DNA from: Betaproteobacteria bacterium
Lineage (GTDB): Bacteria > Pseudomonadota > Gammaproteobacteria > Burkholderiales > Burkholderiaceae_C
Reading direction: 5' to 3'
Length of the DNA: 6,686 nucleotides
Assembly: GCA_009922295.1 (NCBI GenBank)
Contig: RFWA01000136.1
Span: 1-6,686, forward strand
Of the stretch, positions 1 to 5,936 are shown piece by piece. How positions within the stretch are numbered: position 1 is the stretch's first letter; each line of letters begins with the position of its first letter. The notes under the pieces were generated by a model that saw nothing but the letters and a program-made list of their open reading frames with translations, made no database searches and had not been told where the DNA came from. Made by a program: the position numbers and the translations under genes.

Positions 1-1
1 G

Positions 2-190
2 CACTATTCCAGCGGCGATGCCTACGACCAGTTTCTACGAAAGACCGGCAAGCCGGCCATCTATGGTGCAGTCGACTGGGATCCAGTCACGAATGTTGTC
101 ACGCCGATGGCTGACCCGACTGCGCCCCTCAACAGCGAAGAGGAAATCCGCGCAGAAATCGAAGCAGCGCTGCAACGCCTGGCGAAGTAG
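2..190 (+). CDS. C-terminal end of an unidentified protein (5' truncated by window edge)
   Basis: An open frame enters from the left edge and ends at TAG (188-190), giving about 62 residues. The readable tail begins HYSSGDAYDQFLRKTGK, continues AIYGAVDWDPVTNVV, and ends in a charged, probably helical segment (NSEEEIRAEIEAALQRLAK). The amino-acid composition looks like real protein, and the acidic/basic terminal helix fits a soluble domain. I do not recognise the family and assign no function. An overlapping frame starting at position 18 is Arg/Ser-rich and looks like an out-of-frame shadow. The next gene starts 18 bases after this stop in the same direction, so the two could be co-transcribed. 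Confidence 0.6.
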   Translation, partial: HYSSGDAYDQFLRKTGKPAIYGAVDWDPVTNVVTPMADPTAPLNSEEEIRAEIEAALQRLAK

Positions 191-208
191 GTACTGGTTG
201 GGCTCACC

Positions 209-1019
209 GTGAGATTCATGCAGTATTGGCCACTTTCCAGCTTGTCGGTTCAGTTGTCGCGAAATGCCACCTTGTTGACACTGGCGGCGGCCTGGCTGGT
301 GCTAAATCTGACAACCAACCCGGCCCAAGCGTGGGGCACCCAGGGGCACCAGGTGGTGGCGAATCTGGCGCAGGCGCAGCTCAGCGTTGGGGCCAGGCGC
401 GAGGTGGACCGTTTGCTTGCCACAGAGCCCGGCCAAACTATGGCCAGCATCTCCACTTGGGCTGATGAGCACCGCAACCCTGCGACCGCCCCCTGGCATT
501 ACGTCAACTTTCCCAAAAGCAGTTGCACCTACTCGGCTGAGCGGGATTGCCCAGATGGCCAGTGTGTGGTGGCTGCCATCGACCGGCAGACCATTATTCT
601 GGCGGCAGCTGGCTCGGATGCGTCTCGACTCCGGGCGCTGAAGTACCTGGTTCATCTGCAGGCTGATGTGCACCAGCCGCTACATGCTGGCTACGCGAAG
701 GACCGGGGCGGCAACAGCTCTGATCCGGGCCCTGGATCAAAATACCGAGGTGATGACGGCGCGGCTTCTGGTCAGTGGCAGGAGTGACAAAAGTTTGGCG
801 CTTGCCCATGGTCACGCGGCCGCCTCCACGGCAGTTCTGGCAGCAGAGGAGTCGTGCCGGATCGTGGGGCTCGCAGGCTTTTACCCGGGACGGCTGGTTG
901 ATCTGGCCTATGTCCAGCGCTTCACGCCGCTGATGGAACAGCGTCTGCAACAGGCCGGGGCGAGGTTGGCGGTCGTGCTTAACCAGGCTTTGCCTGAAAG
1001 CGGCTCGGTATTACCATGA
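209..1019 (+). pseudogene. S1/P1-type zinc nuclease, exported, disrupted by an internal frame-changing deletion
   Basis: The first frame (209-787, GTG start; ATG at 218 is an alternative) encodes a signal peptide ending NPAQA, followed by W42. In the S1/P1 family the mature N-terminal Trp is itself a zinc ligand. WGTQGH (W42, H47), STWAD (D86), WHYVNFP (H97) and VHLQADVHQPLH (H149, D153, H159; precursor numbering) match the zinc ligands in order. A Cys-rich segment (CTYSAERDCPDGQC) is also family-like. After DRGGN (N169) the similarity stops and the frame ends at 787. It resumes in the +1 frame from about 717-720 as ALIRALDQNTEVMTARLL, then EESCRIVGLAGFYPG and a terminal helix, ending at TGA 1017-1019. 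The missing piece is the roughly 15-20 residue segment that normally holds NLHxxWD, the last two zinc ligands. The product is therefore expected to be inactive. Family members cleave single-stranded DNA/RNA and 3'-phosphomonoesters outside the cytoplasm. Confidence 0.85.
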
Positions 1020-1340
1020 CTGACTCCATGTATTCACTGCCAGGCTGGGTAAGCAGTACGTCAGCAGCGTGTTTGATGGGTGGCTGGACGGCAGGTGAGC
1101 CGGGACAGTTACCGCGCCTTTGACTTTGATCGAGCACGTCGCTGCGGGTCATCGCTAGGCGCTTGGTCACGATGCATCGCTTGGATGACTTCGTGCCTGA
1201 GAGCCGACCTCGGTTCTGTTGGGCGCCAGACTCGCTATTTGTCTAGGCTTCTATCACTGACGCAAAATTGCGTCAGTGATAAGTGGGCGGCAATTCCGTA
1301 CGCGCCATCGTCAAAGTTAAGTTCCGCTGTTCTGTCTTGA
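1020..1340. other. Gene-free interval between the nuclease remnant and hns
   Basis: I see no convincing gene here. Open frames of 60-86 codons exist on both strands but have unnatural composition. A short frame ending at the TAG following the codons for APDSLFV (about 1170-1245) reads protein-like (LVTMHRLDDFVPESRPRF), but it has no clear start or ribosome site and I cannot assign it to a family. It might be a gene relic. The one clear structure is the perfect palindrome at 1252-1281, listed separately. Confidence 0.5.
1252..1281. repeat. Perfect 14-bp inverted repeat with 2-bp centre (30-bp palindrome)
   Basis: The left arm TATCACTGACGCAA (1252-1265) and right arm TTGCGTCAGTGATA (1268-1281) are exact reverse complements separated by AA. 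The palindrome lies 59 bases beyond the hns stop codon and about 230 bases beyond the end of the nuclease remnant, so it sits between two converging genes. In RNA it would form a long hairpin on either strand. Neither side carries a T tract, so it is not a standard intrinsic terminator, although it could stall or protect hns mRNA ends. It could also be an operator or a mobile-element end; no partner copy is visible in this window. Confidence 0.8.
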
Positions 1341-1694
1341 TCAGACCGCGAAATCCTGTTTTGACTTGCCCTCGGCAACCAGCGCCTTCATCCACTTTGG
1401 CATCAGACCGCGTCCAGACCAGCTTTCGCCAGCAGGGCCGCGGTATTTGGCTTCGACTGGCTTTCCCGGCTTTTTGGTGCCGCTCACACCTTTGGCAACC
1501 CGAACGGCCTTGACCGCCCTGCCCTTGCCTTTACCCACGGTTTTCTTGGCCGTCAGGTCTTTGGCGGTAATACCGAAGGCCAGCATCTGCGCTTTGATAT
1601 CAGCGACCGTCTTGTCAAACTCGCGGGCTTTGATGTCATTGGCCTGCTTTTGCAGTTTCTCGATCTGACCCTGGAGCTCTATCAAATTACTCAT
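1341..1694 (-). CDS. hns: H-NS family nucleoid-associated DNA-binding protein
   Basis: The 117-residue product has the normal length and two-part design of betaproteobacterial H-NS proteins. Residues 1-45 form a charged helical region (LQGQIEKLQKQANDIKAREFDK) expected to dimerise and oligomerise. Residues 46-80 are a Lys-rich flexible linker. Residues 83-117 form the DNA-binding domain, with KYRGPAGESWSGRG followed by MPKWMKALVAEGKSKQDFAV. The WSGRG core corresponds to the loop that enters the AT-rich minor groove. Such proteins bind AT-rich DNA and often silence horizontally acquired genes. The ATG at 1694 is preceded by AAGGGAAC, a reasonable ribosome site. The gene is alone: the frame upstream ends 137 bases away across an AT-rich leader, which could hold its own promoter, although I cannot place -35/-10 boxes with confidence. 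Many relatives carry several H-NS paralogues, so the symbol denotes family rather than orthology. Confidence 0.93.
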   Translation of the reverse strand: MSNLIELQGQIEKLQKQANDIKAREFDKTVADIKAQMLAFGITAKDLTAKKTVGKGKGRAVKAVRVAKGVSGTKKPGKPVEAKYRGPAGESWSGRGLMPKWMKALVAEGKSKQDFAV

Positions 1695-1800
1695 TTAATG
1701 TTCCCTTTAATGATTACTGGATTACTGACGGCCCAGATTCTAATCCCTGTCCACCGCCAATTAAGCTCTTTGCATTGGGGGGTTATCGGTATAAGGCAAG

Positions 1801-1830
1801 AAAAAGTATATTTCTAGCAAATATTCCCTT
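1801..1830 (-). terminator. Possible weak rho-independent terminator after the msrA-linked gene
   Basis: On the minus strand, just after the TAA stop at 1832-1834, ATATTT and AAATAT (1824-1819 and 1813-1808) can pair around a five-base loop. G-C, G-U and A-U pairs below a single mismatch can extend the stem. A run of five T (1805-1801) follows at once. The stem is AT-rich and therefore weak. The same AT-rich stretch could instead be part of the hns promoter, which must lie in this 137-bp interval. Confidence 0.3.
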
Positions 1831-1831
1831 C

Positions 1832-2149
1832 TTAAGCCAAGAGCACCGGATCACCCCTCCACTCCAATAATTCGGCCAAGCGTTGCATCACCCATTGCGC
1901 CTCAGAGATTGTCACCACCGCATCGTCGCCAGTCAGGCCACGCAGGGTACGCACCAGAACTTCATGTTCCGAGATACCCAAACTGAACTGCATATTCTTT
2001 GCCGTCTCGGTCAGCATGGTGGCCATGTCTTCGCAAAGTTCGTACCGATCCGCCACGACATGGCGTGGTTCGCTTGGTTTTTGCCGGCCAGGTGCTACAA
2101 ATAGGGCGATAAAGGACGCCGGGATATCGATCTGGTTGTCGTCAGACAT
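1832..2149 (-). CDS. Conserved hypothetical protein of about 105 residues, downstream of msrA
   Basis: This is the ATG-started frame MSDDNQIDIPASFIALFV..., ending EWRGDPVLLA and TAA at 1832-1834. It is now the C-terminal third of a long continuous frame with msrA, but the msrA frame restored by one base ends at TGA 2144-2142. That stop overlaps this ATG (2149-2147) in ATGTCTGA, the usual arrangement of two translationally coupled genes. The sequence has an FVAPGRQKP segment, RYELCEDMATMLTETAK (a likely helix), LGISEHEVLVRTLRGL and a final helix ISEAQWVMQRLAELLEWRG. It has no signal peptide or membrane segment, so it is probably cytosolic and mostly helical. From memory, similar short proteins occur in Comamonadaceae, sometimes loosely labelled as ATPases with chaperone activity. 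I see no Walker motif and do not adopt that name. Confidence 0.75.
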   Translation of the reverse strand: MSDDNQIDIPASFIALFVAPGRQKPSEPRHVVADRYELCEDMATMLTETAKNMQFSLGISEHEVLVRTLRGLTGDDAVVTISEAQWVMQRLAELLEWRGDPVLLA

Positions 2150-2914
2150 GAGGTTTCGTGCCCACCAGCACGGGTTCGACGCGGTACTGCTGGGGAACAA
2201 GAACTTCAGATTGCCGACCTTCGGCAAGTCGTTGATGACGATGTAGGGCTCATCGGGGTTCAGCACCAGGTAATCCTGGTGGTAAGCCTCGGCATCAAAG
2301 AACGGTTTGTTCAATTCCACCGTGGTTGCAATGCGTTTGCCAAAAACGCTTGCCTGGTTCAACTGCGCGATATAGGCCCAGGCGATGCGCTCCTGTTCGG
2401 CGTTTTGGGCAAACACGGCAGAGCGGTATTGCGTGCCGCTGTCCGGCCCCTGCCGGTTGAGCTGCGTTGGGTCGTGCGCGACGGAGAAGTAAATCTGCAG
2501 CAATTGCGCAAAACTCACCTGCAGCGGGTCAAAGCTGATACGCACGGCCTCGGCATGGCCAGTGCGCCCGGAACCGACGGCATCGTAGTTGGCAGTTTGG
2601 GCATCGCCACCGGCATAGCCCGAGATAGCGCGGGTGACGCCCAGGACATGCTGGAAGACGCCCTGAACGCCCCAGAAGCAGCCCCCGGCGAGCACGGCGG
2701 TGTCTGACATGGTGGTGCCGGGTGCAGGTGCTGCTGGGCGAGCCCCAATGTCAATTAGCGGCGGGACAAGGACTGCAACTTCATTGGCCCGGCCCGTCGT
2801 TGCCTGCCACCCGAAGGCGCCAGCCAGGAGCGCGACCCCAGTGAGCAAAGCGCGACGCGGCAATCTGCAACCGGTGCCGGTACTGAGGCTGGAAAATTTG
2901 TCGGCTGTCTTCAT
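2142..2914 (-). CDS. msrA: Peptide-methionine (S)-S-oxide reductase MsrA, exported, with a frameshifted C-terminal end
   Basis: The protein reduces methionine-(S)-sulfoxide in proteins. The catalytic motif GCFWG lies at residues 78-82 (C79 nucleophile), followed by GYAGG, YDAVGSGRTGHAEAV, FFSVAHDPTQLNRQGPD-like residues 143-158, GTQYRSA and YHQDYL, all MsrA hallmarks. The N-terminus has PRRALLTGVALLAGAFGW (19-36), a twin-arginine, hydrophobic export signal (Tat-like or Sec), so the enzyme probably acts in the periplasm. No resolving Cys remains after C79 in the restored frame. At 2192-2195 the coding strand has TTCCCC followed by AGCAG. As read, the frame leaves MsrA and runs on into the next gene for a 360-residue product. 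Adding one base gives the family-like end QQYRVEPVLVGTKPHV and a TGA at 2144-2142. A possible AAGGAT ribosome site lies about 12 bases before the ATG. An internal ATG before SDTAVLAGG would give a cytosolic form. Confidence 0.88.
2192..2195 (-). other. Apparent one-base deletion in a C run of msrA, fusing it to the next gene
   Basis: The four G on the plus strand are CCCC on the coding strand. Read as given, codons after LFP continue SSTASNPCWWARNL, which is unlike any MsrA tail. With one extra base here the frame reads QQYRVEPVLVG..., matching the usual FP..YR..PVLV ending, and stops at TGA overlapping the next ATG. The shift is therefore a loss of one base. It may be a true mutation, a homopolymer sequencing error, or a site of programmed slippage. 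Confidence 0.8.
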
Positions 2915-3309
2915 GGTGGTGGGTAATCCTTATCGCTGGGATGGCGAAGCTATTGATCTTCTGCCCCAATCATTTTGATTCCGTGCCGCTCGGACTGCTT
3001 GGTCAAGTCCTGCCCCGTTTTCCAGAAATGCCAGCCATGCTGCCGGGTGAGGCAGGATACAGCAATTACCGAGTTTGATGCATCTTGGTTTATTTGTATG
3101 TCCGAATGTGACTTGCTACTGATTCGGCTCGGCTCGTCATCATATGACGTGTAACAAGTACTACCTGATTCTTACGGGTTTTGAATGCCGAAGAACTAAA
3201 AATTCGTTATTCGGTTGGAATGAATGTCGTTTTACCCGAGCAGAAAGCCCACGCACTGCTCATCACCTTGAAGACAGATCCACCTGTTCGCCCGCGACAT
3301 CAAGCTGGG
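2915..3309. other. Interval without a convincing gene between msrA and the ATPase relic
   Basis: No intact gene is supported. The minus-strand frame ending TAG at 2957-2955 reads HGWHFWKTGQDLTKQSERHG near its end and is open back to about 3165, but it has no usable start codon. A plus-strand frame from TTG 3181 to TGA 3351 reads RYSVGMNVVLPEQKAHALL and could be a relic. A short inverted repeat, CGTCAT-CAT-ATGACG, lies at 3135-3149. The msrA promoter should lie in the left part of this stretch, but no clear -35/-10 pair is visible. Confidence 0.45.
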
Positions 3310-3351
3310 CTAAGGCACGGCACGACCGCACCATTCACGGATTTTGGCTGA
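3181..3351 (+). CDS. Possible short gene or gene relic (56 codons), unidentified
   Basis: The frame opens after a TGA and can start at TTG 3181 or at ATG 3220. It reads LNAEELKIRYSVGMNVVLP, then EQKAHALLITLKTDPPVRP, and ends at TGA 3349-3351. The first 35 residues look like ordinary soluble protein, better than competing frames. The last third (RHQAGLRHGTTAPFTDFG) overlaps the ATPase relic on the other strand and looks non-coding. There is no convincing ribosome site. I do not recognise it; a fragment of an older gene is more likely than a working small protein. Confidence 0.2.
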   Translation: MNAEELKIRYSVGMNVVLPEQKAHALLITLKTDPPVRPRHQAGLRHGTTAPFTDFG

Positions 3352-3615
3352 GCGGATGGTTGTCCGCGCCGGCCTCGCCGCATGGCTGCGTTTAACTTCG
3401 ATAGCCCGGTCTTCGCACTCGAGCAGTTTCAGCACCAGATCGATTTCGGAGCCGCCAGCCGTACGGTAGAGACCGGGCACGGTGATCGGGGTGCAGCTCC
3501 ATACATGCTCCATGCGTCCCCGCTCATTCTGCTGGGCATGCGCTTGTGGCACCGCCGCCGGGACTGGCTGCGAAAACATCGTTGACTGCTGATTTACCGG
3601 AGGATTGATCGACAA
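3310..3615 (-). pseudogene. C-terminal remnant of a DUF4143-type AAA ATPase
   Basis: About 37 residues (roughly 3475-3364) read GLYRTAGGSEIDLVLKL, then RAIEVKRSHAARPAR. This matches the (F/Y)YRTxxGxEIDLVLE...AIEIKRSxAPRxxRGF block found near the C-terminus of ATPases made of an AAA domain plus DUF4143. That block resembles a nuclease-like fold with E-x-K-type residues. Complete proteins have about 370-450 residues with an N-terminal Walker A/B ATPase; nothing of that is present. The residues before the block (MSINPPVNQQSTMFSQPVPA and on) and after it (TTIRSAKIREWCGRAVP) do not look like the family. The frame's only upstream start is a TTG immediately after the cupin stop. I read it as a decayed relic, not an expressed gene. 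The parent family is common in mobile or toxin-antitoxin-like settings. Confidence 0.6.
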
Positions 3616-3618
3616 ATC

Positions 3619-4278
3619 TCAGTCTGACAGTAAATGCCCTGTTTTAACCAAGATCGTGCAACCCTCGACGCTAAACGGTTTATGTGCGCTCATATGTGGG
3701 CTGCGTAACCAAACTCCCTTGGGATAGCGTCCATGCTCATCCTCAAACACGCCATCAATGACAAGAATTTCTTCGCCACCAAAATGTCTGTGTGGGTTGA
3801 AGTAAGTACCCGGCGCCCAGCGGACCAAGGCCGTGTTTTTGGTTCCAAATGAGGACAGTGGCAAGACGGTCAGTCCCGGCACCATGCCGGCAAACCAGCT
3901 CGATGACTGGGTGTCGATCACAACCCGTTCTGTGTCTTGTGGATCAAGGTACCTGAGCTTGACAAACAAGGTGCAGCCTGTGCCTGTAAATGGTGTATGG
4001 GATGAGCCAGATGGGTTCTTGACATAAGTGCCGGCAGGATATTGGCCATGTTCGTCTTGGAACACGCCCTCGAGCACCAGGAATTCTTCTCCCAGGTCGT
4101 GCTCGTGGCGGCTGAAGCTTGATTTGGGCGCATAGCGCACTATGCTGGTTGCACGGGCGACTTCATCACCATCGCGTTCGAGCATTTTTCTGTCAACCCC
4201 TTTGAGCGGAGACGCAAGCCAGGGTAGTTCACCGCTGTGAATCGCTATTTTTTGGGATAAATCTGTGTTGATTTGCAT
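3619..4278 (-). CDS. Two-domain cupin, ChrR-like (bicupin)
   Basis: The 219-residue product holds two tandem copies of the same cupin unit. Copy 1 (about 45-110) has SRHEHDLGEEFLVLEGVF with H58, H60 and E64/E65, then SSH (H94). Copy 2 (about 150-213) has NPHRHFGGEEILVIDGVF with H163, H165 and E169/E170, then SAH (H199). In both, HxH, Glu and the later His form a complete metal-binding set, and both contain the repeated phrase DEHG.YP.G. Each copy has one matching Cys (GC at C102 and C207). The closest known type is the cupin of ChrR-family anti-sigma factors, here without the N-terminal zinc-binding anti-sigma domain. It could be a metal-dependent sensor or an enzyme; the sequence does not decide. 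There is no signal peptide, so it is probably cytosolic. Its ATG shares one base with the stop of the DUF945 gene (TGATG), implying translational coupling. Confidence 0.88.
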   Translation of the reverse strand: MQINTDLSQKIAIHSGELPWLASPLKGVDRKMLERDGDEVARATSIVRYAPKSSFSRHEHDLGEEFLVLEGVFQDEHGQYPAGTYVKNPSGSSHTPFTGTGCTLFVKLRYLDPQDTERVVIDTQSSSWFAGMVPGLTVLPLSSFGTKNTALVRWAPGTYFNPHRHFGGEEILVIDGVFEDEHGRYPKGVWLRSPHMSAHKPFSVEGCTILVKTGHLLSD

Positions 4279-5936
4279 CAGTCATCGCGCCGCATGGTCC
4301 ACTTGACGTTGCGATCTCCTTGGAAGGCCAATCGTCCATCGGGCATCAGGCTGACGGAGACAGGATAAGACTTGCCATCTTCTTGGACTTGCTCGCCCAC
4401 AAACCGGGTCTCACCAGCCGGCTTCAAGAAGACGATCTGATCGCCAGGTTTGAAGTTGGGGCTGTTGGAGACAGTGACCGTTCCGATGCCGCCGCTCAAC
4501 CTGTAACCGTATTTCCCTTCATCGCTGAACCAACGCCCGTCAAGCGGCGCCAGCGCGGGGTCTGCAGCGGGTGCGATCGCAGGCGCATTTTGGGTTGTGG
4601 CTTCCCCAGCCTGCTTCAAGGCCTGCGGGGCGGGCTGTTTGGTTTGGGGGCGGTTCCACTCCACCATCAGTGCCTGGAGCTCGGCATCGGCTGACTTGAG
4701 CGCTGCCAGCAAGGCGCTTGCGTCATGCGCAAGGTCATTGACCTTGAGTAGCCCATCGGCGTATTCAAAAGTCGAGGTCAGATTTGTGCCCTTGGCAACG
4801 GCAATCCCCAATTGGACGGCCAATTCACGTTGTGGCGCCGGTACCAGGTTACCGTTAACTTCCAGGCGACCTTGAAGTTTGAATTGACTTGCCAGCGAAG
4901 GATTAGCGTCCTTGGAAGGGTCCAGAATAAGCATCAACTGACCCGCAATGCCGCCGTCAGCGCTTTTTCCGCTAACTTTTGAAACGCCCAAAGATAGACC
5001 GCGTACCAAGAGTTTTACTGCGGCATCGCGCGCTTTTTGGCCTTCCTGCATTGTCAGTGACTGCATCCCACAACTGTCTGCGTAGATCTGGCTCAGCGTT
5101 TCCACACTTCGGGTGTCTAAGCCCTTGAGTGCCATCTCCAATGTCAGGTCACTGAGATCGACGTCGCCGGCTTTCAAGCGGCGTACCGATGGTGTTACGG
5201 AGATGTCGATTTGGTCGCCTCTTTCAGTAGCCTCAGAACGCAGTGAAACGCCCTCCAAGCTGCCCATGCCCAAGCTGACTTGCTCAGCAGCCAGGCGAAC
5301 AAAGCCTGTCCCCAGGTGGCGATTTTTGAGATCAATGTCGATGACGATATCCTTGGCCTCCATGGCCTGGCCATCGCCGCGAGTGACCCAGCGATCAAAT
5401 TTCCAGCCAAAGGACATCGCTTTACCATCGATAGTTAGAAACCCCTTTGAGGGCGGTATCTGCAAGGCGTGGCCCGTTCTCTGTACTGATACTTCTGGCA
5501 GGGCCATATCCGTGCGAATGGCGCCGTTGATTGACACGGTCCCCATACCGGTCAGAGAGCTGAATGCCCTTAAGACTGCGCGTGAGTCATTAGGGACACC
5601 ATCCGGTTTATCGATCTGCCACTCAAAGCGTGCCACGCTGGTGGGCAGCAGGAGATGCGACATGGAATAGTTGATCCTGATGCTTGCGGCTTGTTCTGCG
5701 CCCGTTGCAGCGGCGCAACCGGGTTCGAATGTCAACTCAGCTTGACCTTTGGCGCCGAACAGACCCCTTTCGTGTTTCAACTGGGTCAGTCGCACCGAAG
5801 ACTTGCCATTACTGGGGCCGTCTTTGAGTTCCTGTAAAGCTGTTTGAGCGCGCTGCCCGACCCATATGCCGGCACCCAGCCAAGCAACAGTGACCGCAGC
5901 GAGCACGCCCAAAGATATTGCTGCAATTTTTTTCAT
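4278..5936 (-). CDS. DUF945 (YdgA-like) membrane-anchored protein with an additional C-terminal domain
   Basis: The 552-residue protein starts MKKIAAISLGVLAAVTVAWLG, an uncleaved signal anchor or signal peptide, followed by GIWVGQRAQ typical of DUF945. The next 400 residues alternate short beta-type segments (for example LTQLKHERGLFGAKGQAELTF near 50-70, SHLLLP near 93-98 and VVIDIDLKNRHLGTG-like 197-210). This fits a long repetitive periplasmic fold. Such proteins have no settled function; Escherichia coli YdgA is the named relative. A Pro/Ala/Gln linker (about 428-465) leads to a distinct domain at 466-550 that starts with DGRWFSDEGKYGYRL, has NFKPGDQIVFLKP, and ends VKWTMRRDD. This tail is not part of the basic DUF945 form as I know it. 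AGGA lies 6 bases before the ATG at 5936. The gene heads an operon with the bicupin and is divergent from the GST gene across 258 bp. Confidence 0.85.
   Translation of the reverse strand: MKKIAAISLGVLAAVTVAWLGAGIWVGQRAQTALQELKDGPSNGKSSVRLTQLKHERGLFGAKGQAELTFEPGCAAATGAEQAASIRINYSMSHLLLPTSVARFEWQIDKPDGVPNDSRAVLRAFSSLTGMGTVSINGAIRTDMALPEVSVQRTGHALQIPPSKGFLTIDGKAMSFGWKFDRWVTRGDGQAMEAKDIVIDIDLKNRHLGTGFVRLAAEQVSLGMGSLEGVSLRSEATERGDQIDISVTPSVRRLKAGDVDLSDLTLEMALKGLDTRSVETLSQIYADSCGMQSLTMQEGQKARDAAVKLLVRGLSLGVSKVSGKSADGGIAGQLMLILDPSKDANPSLASQFKLQGRLEVNGNLVPAPQRELAVQLGIAVAKGTNLTSTFEYADGLLKVNDLAHDASALLAALKSADAELQALMVEWNRPQTKQPAPQALKQAGEATTQNAPAIAPAADPALAPLDGRWFSDEGKYGYRLSGGIGTVTVSNSPNFKPGDQIVFLKPAGETRFVGEQVQEDGKSYPVSVSLMPDGRLAFQGDRNVKWTMRRDD

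Noticed and set aside
302..673. Minus-strand open frames across the nuclease
   Set aside because: They are mirror frames of a clearly recognised coding sequence and show no family motifs.
666..1019. A separate 117-residue gene starting at ATG 666
   Set aside because: Its first 17 residues are an out-of-frame reading of the nuclease HQPLH region; only the part from about 717 is real, as the displaced C-terminal half of the nuclease.
1252..1281. Intrinsic terminator for hns
   Set aside because: The stem is strong, but no T tract follows on either strand, so it is kept as an unassigned palindrome.
1080..1513. Plus-strand frames through the palindrome and into hns
   Set aside because: Arg/Ser-rich composition, no ribosome site, and overlap with the well-supported hns gene.
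1832..2914. A genuine 360-residue MsrA fusion protein
   Set aside because: The bridge SSTASNPCWWARNL is unlike MsrA, and one added base restores both a normal MsrA end and a coupled stop/start. Treated as two genes.
3135..3149. CGTCAT-CAT-ATGACG as an operator for msrA
   Set aside because: Only six-base arms and more than 200 bases from the msrA start; this could easily arise by chance.
3144..3395. 83-codon plus-strand gene
   Set aside because: Cys/Trp/Ser-rich, no family motif, no ribosome site, and it runs into the ATPase relic.
5113..5670. 185-codon plus-strand frame opposite DUF945
   Set aside because: Ser/Arg/Pro-rich composition typical of a complementary-strand artefact; DUF945 has a good start, ribosome site and family pattern.
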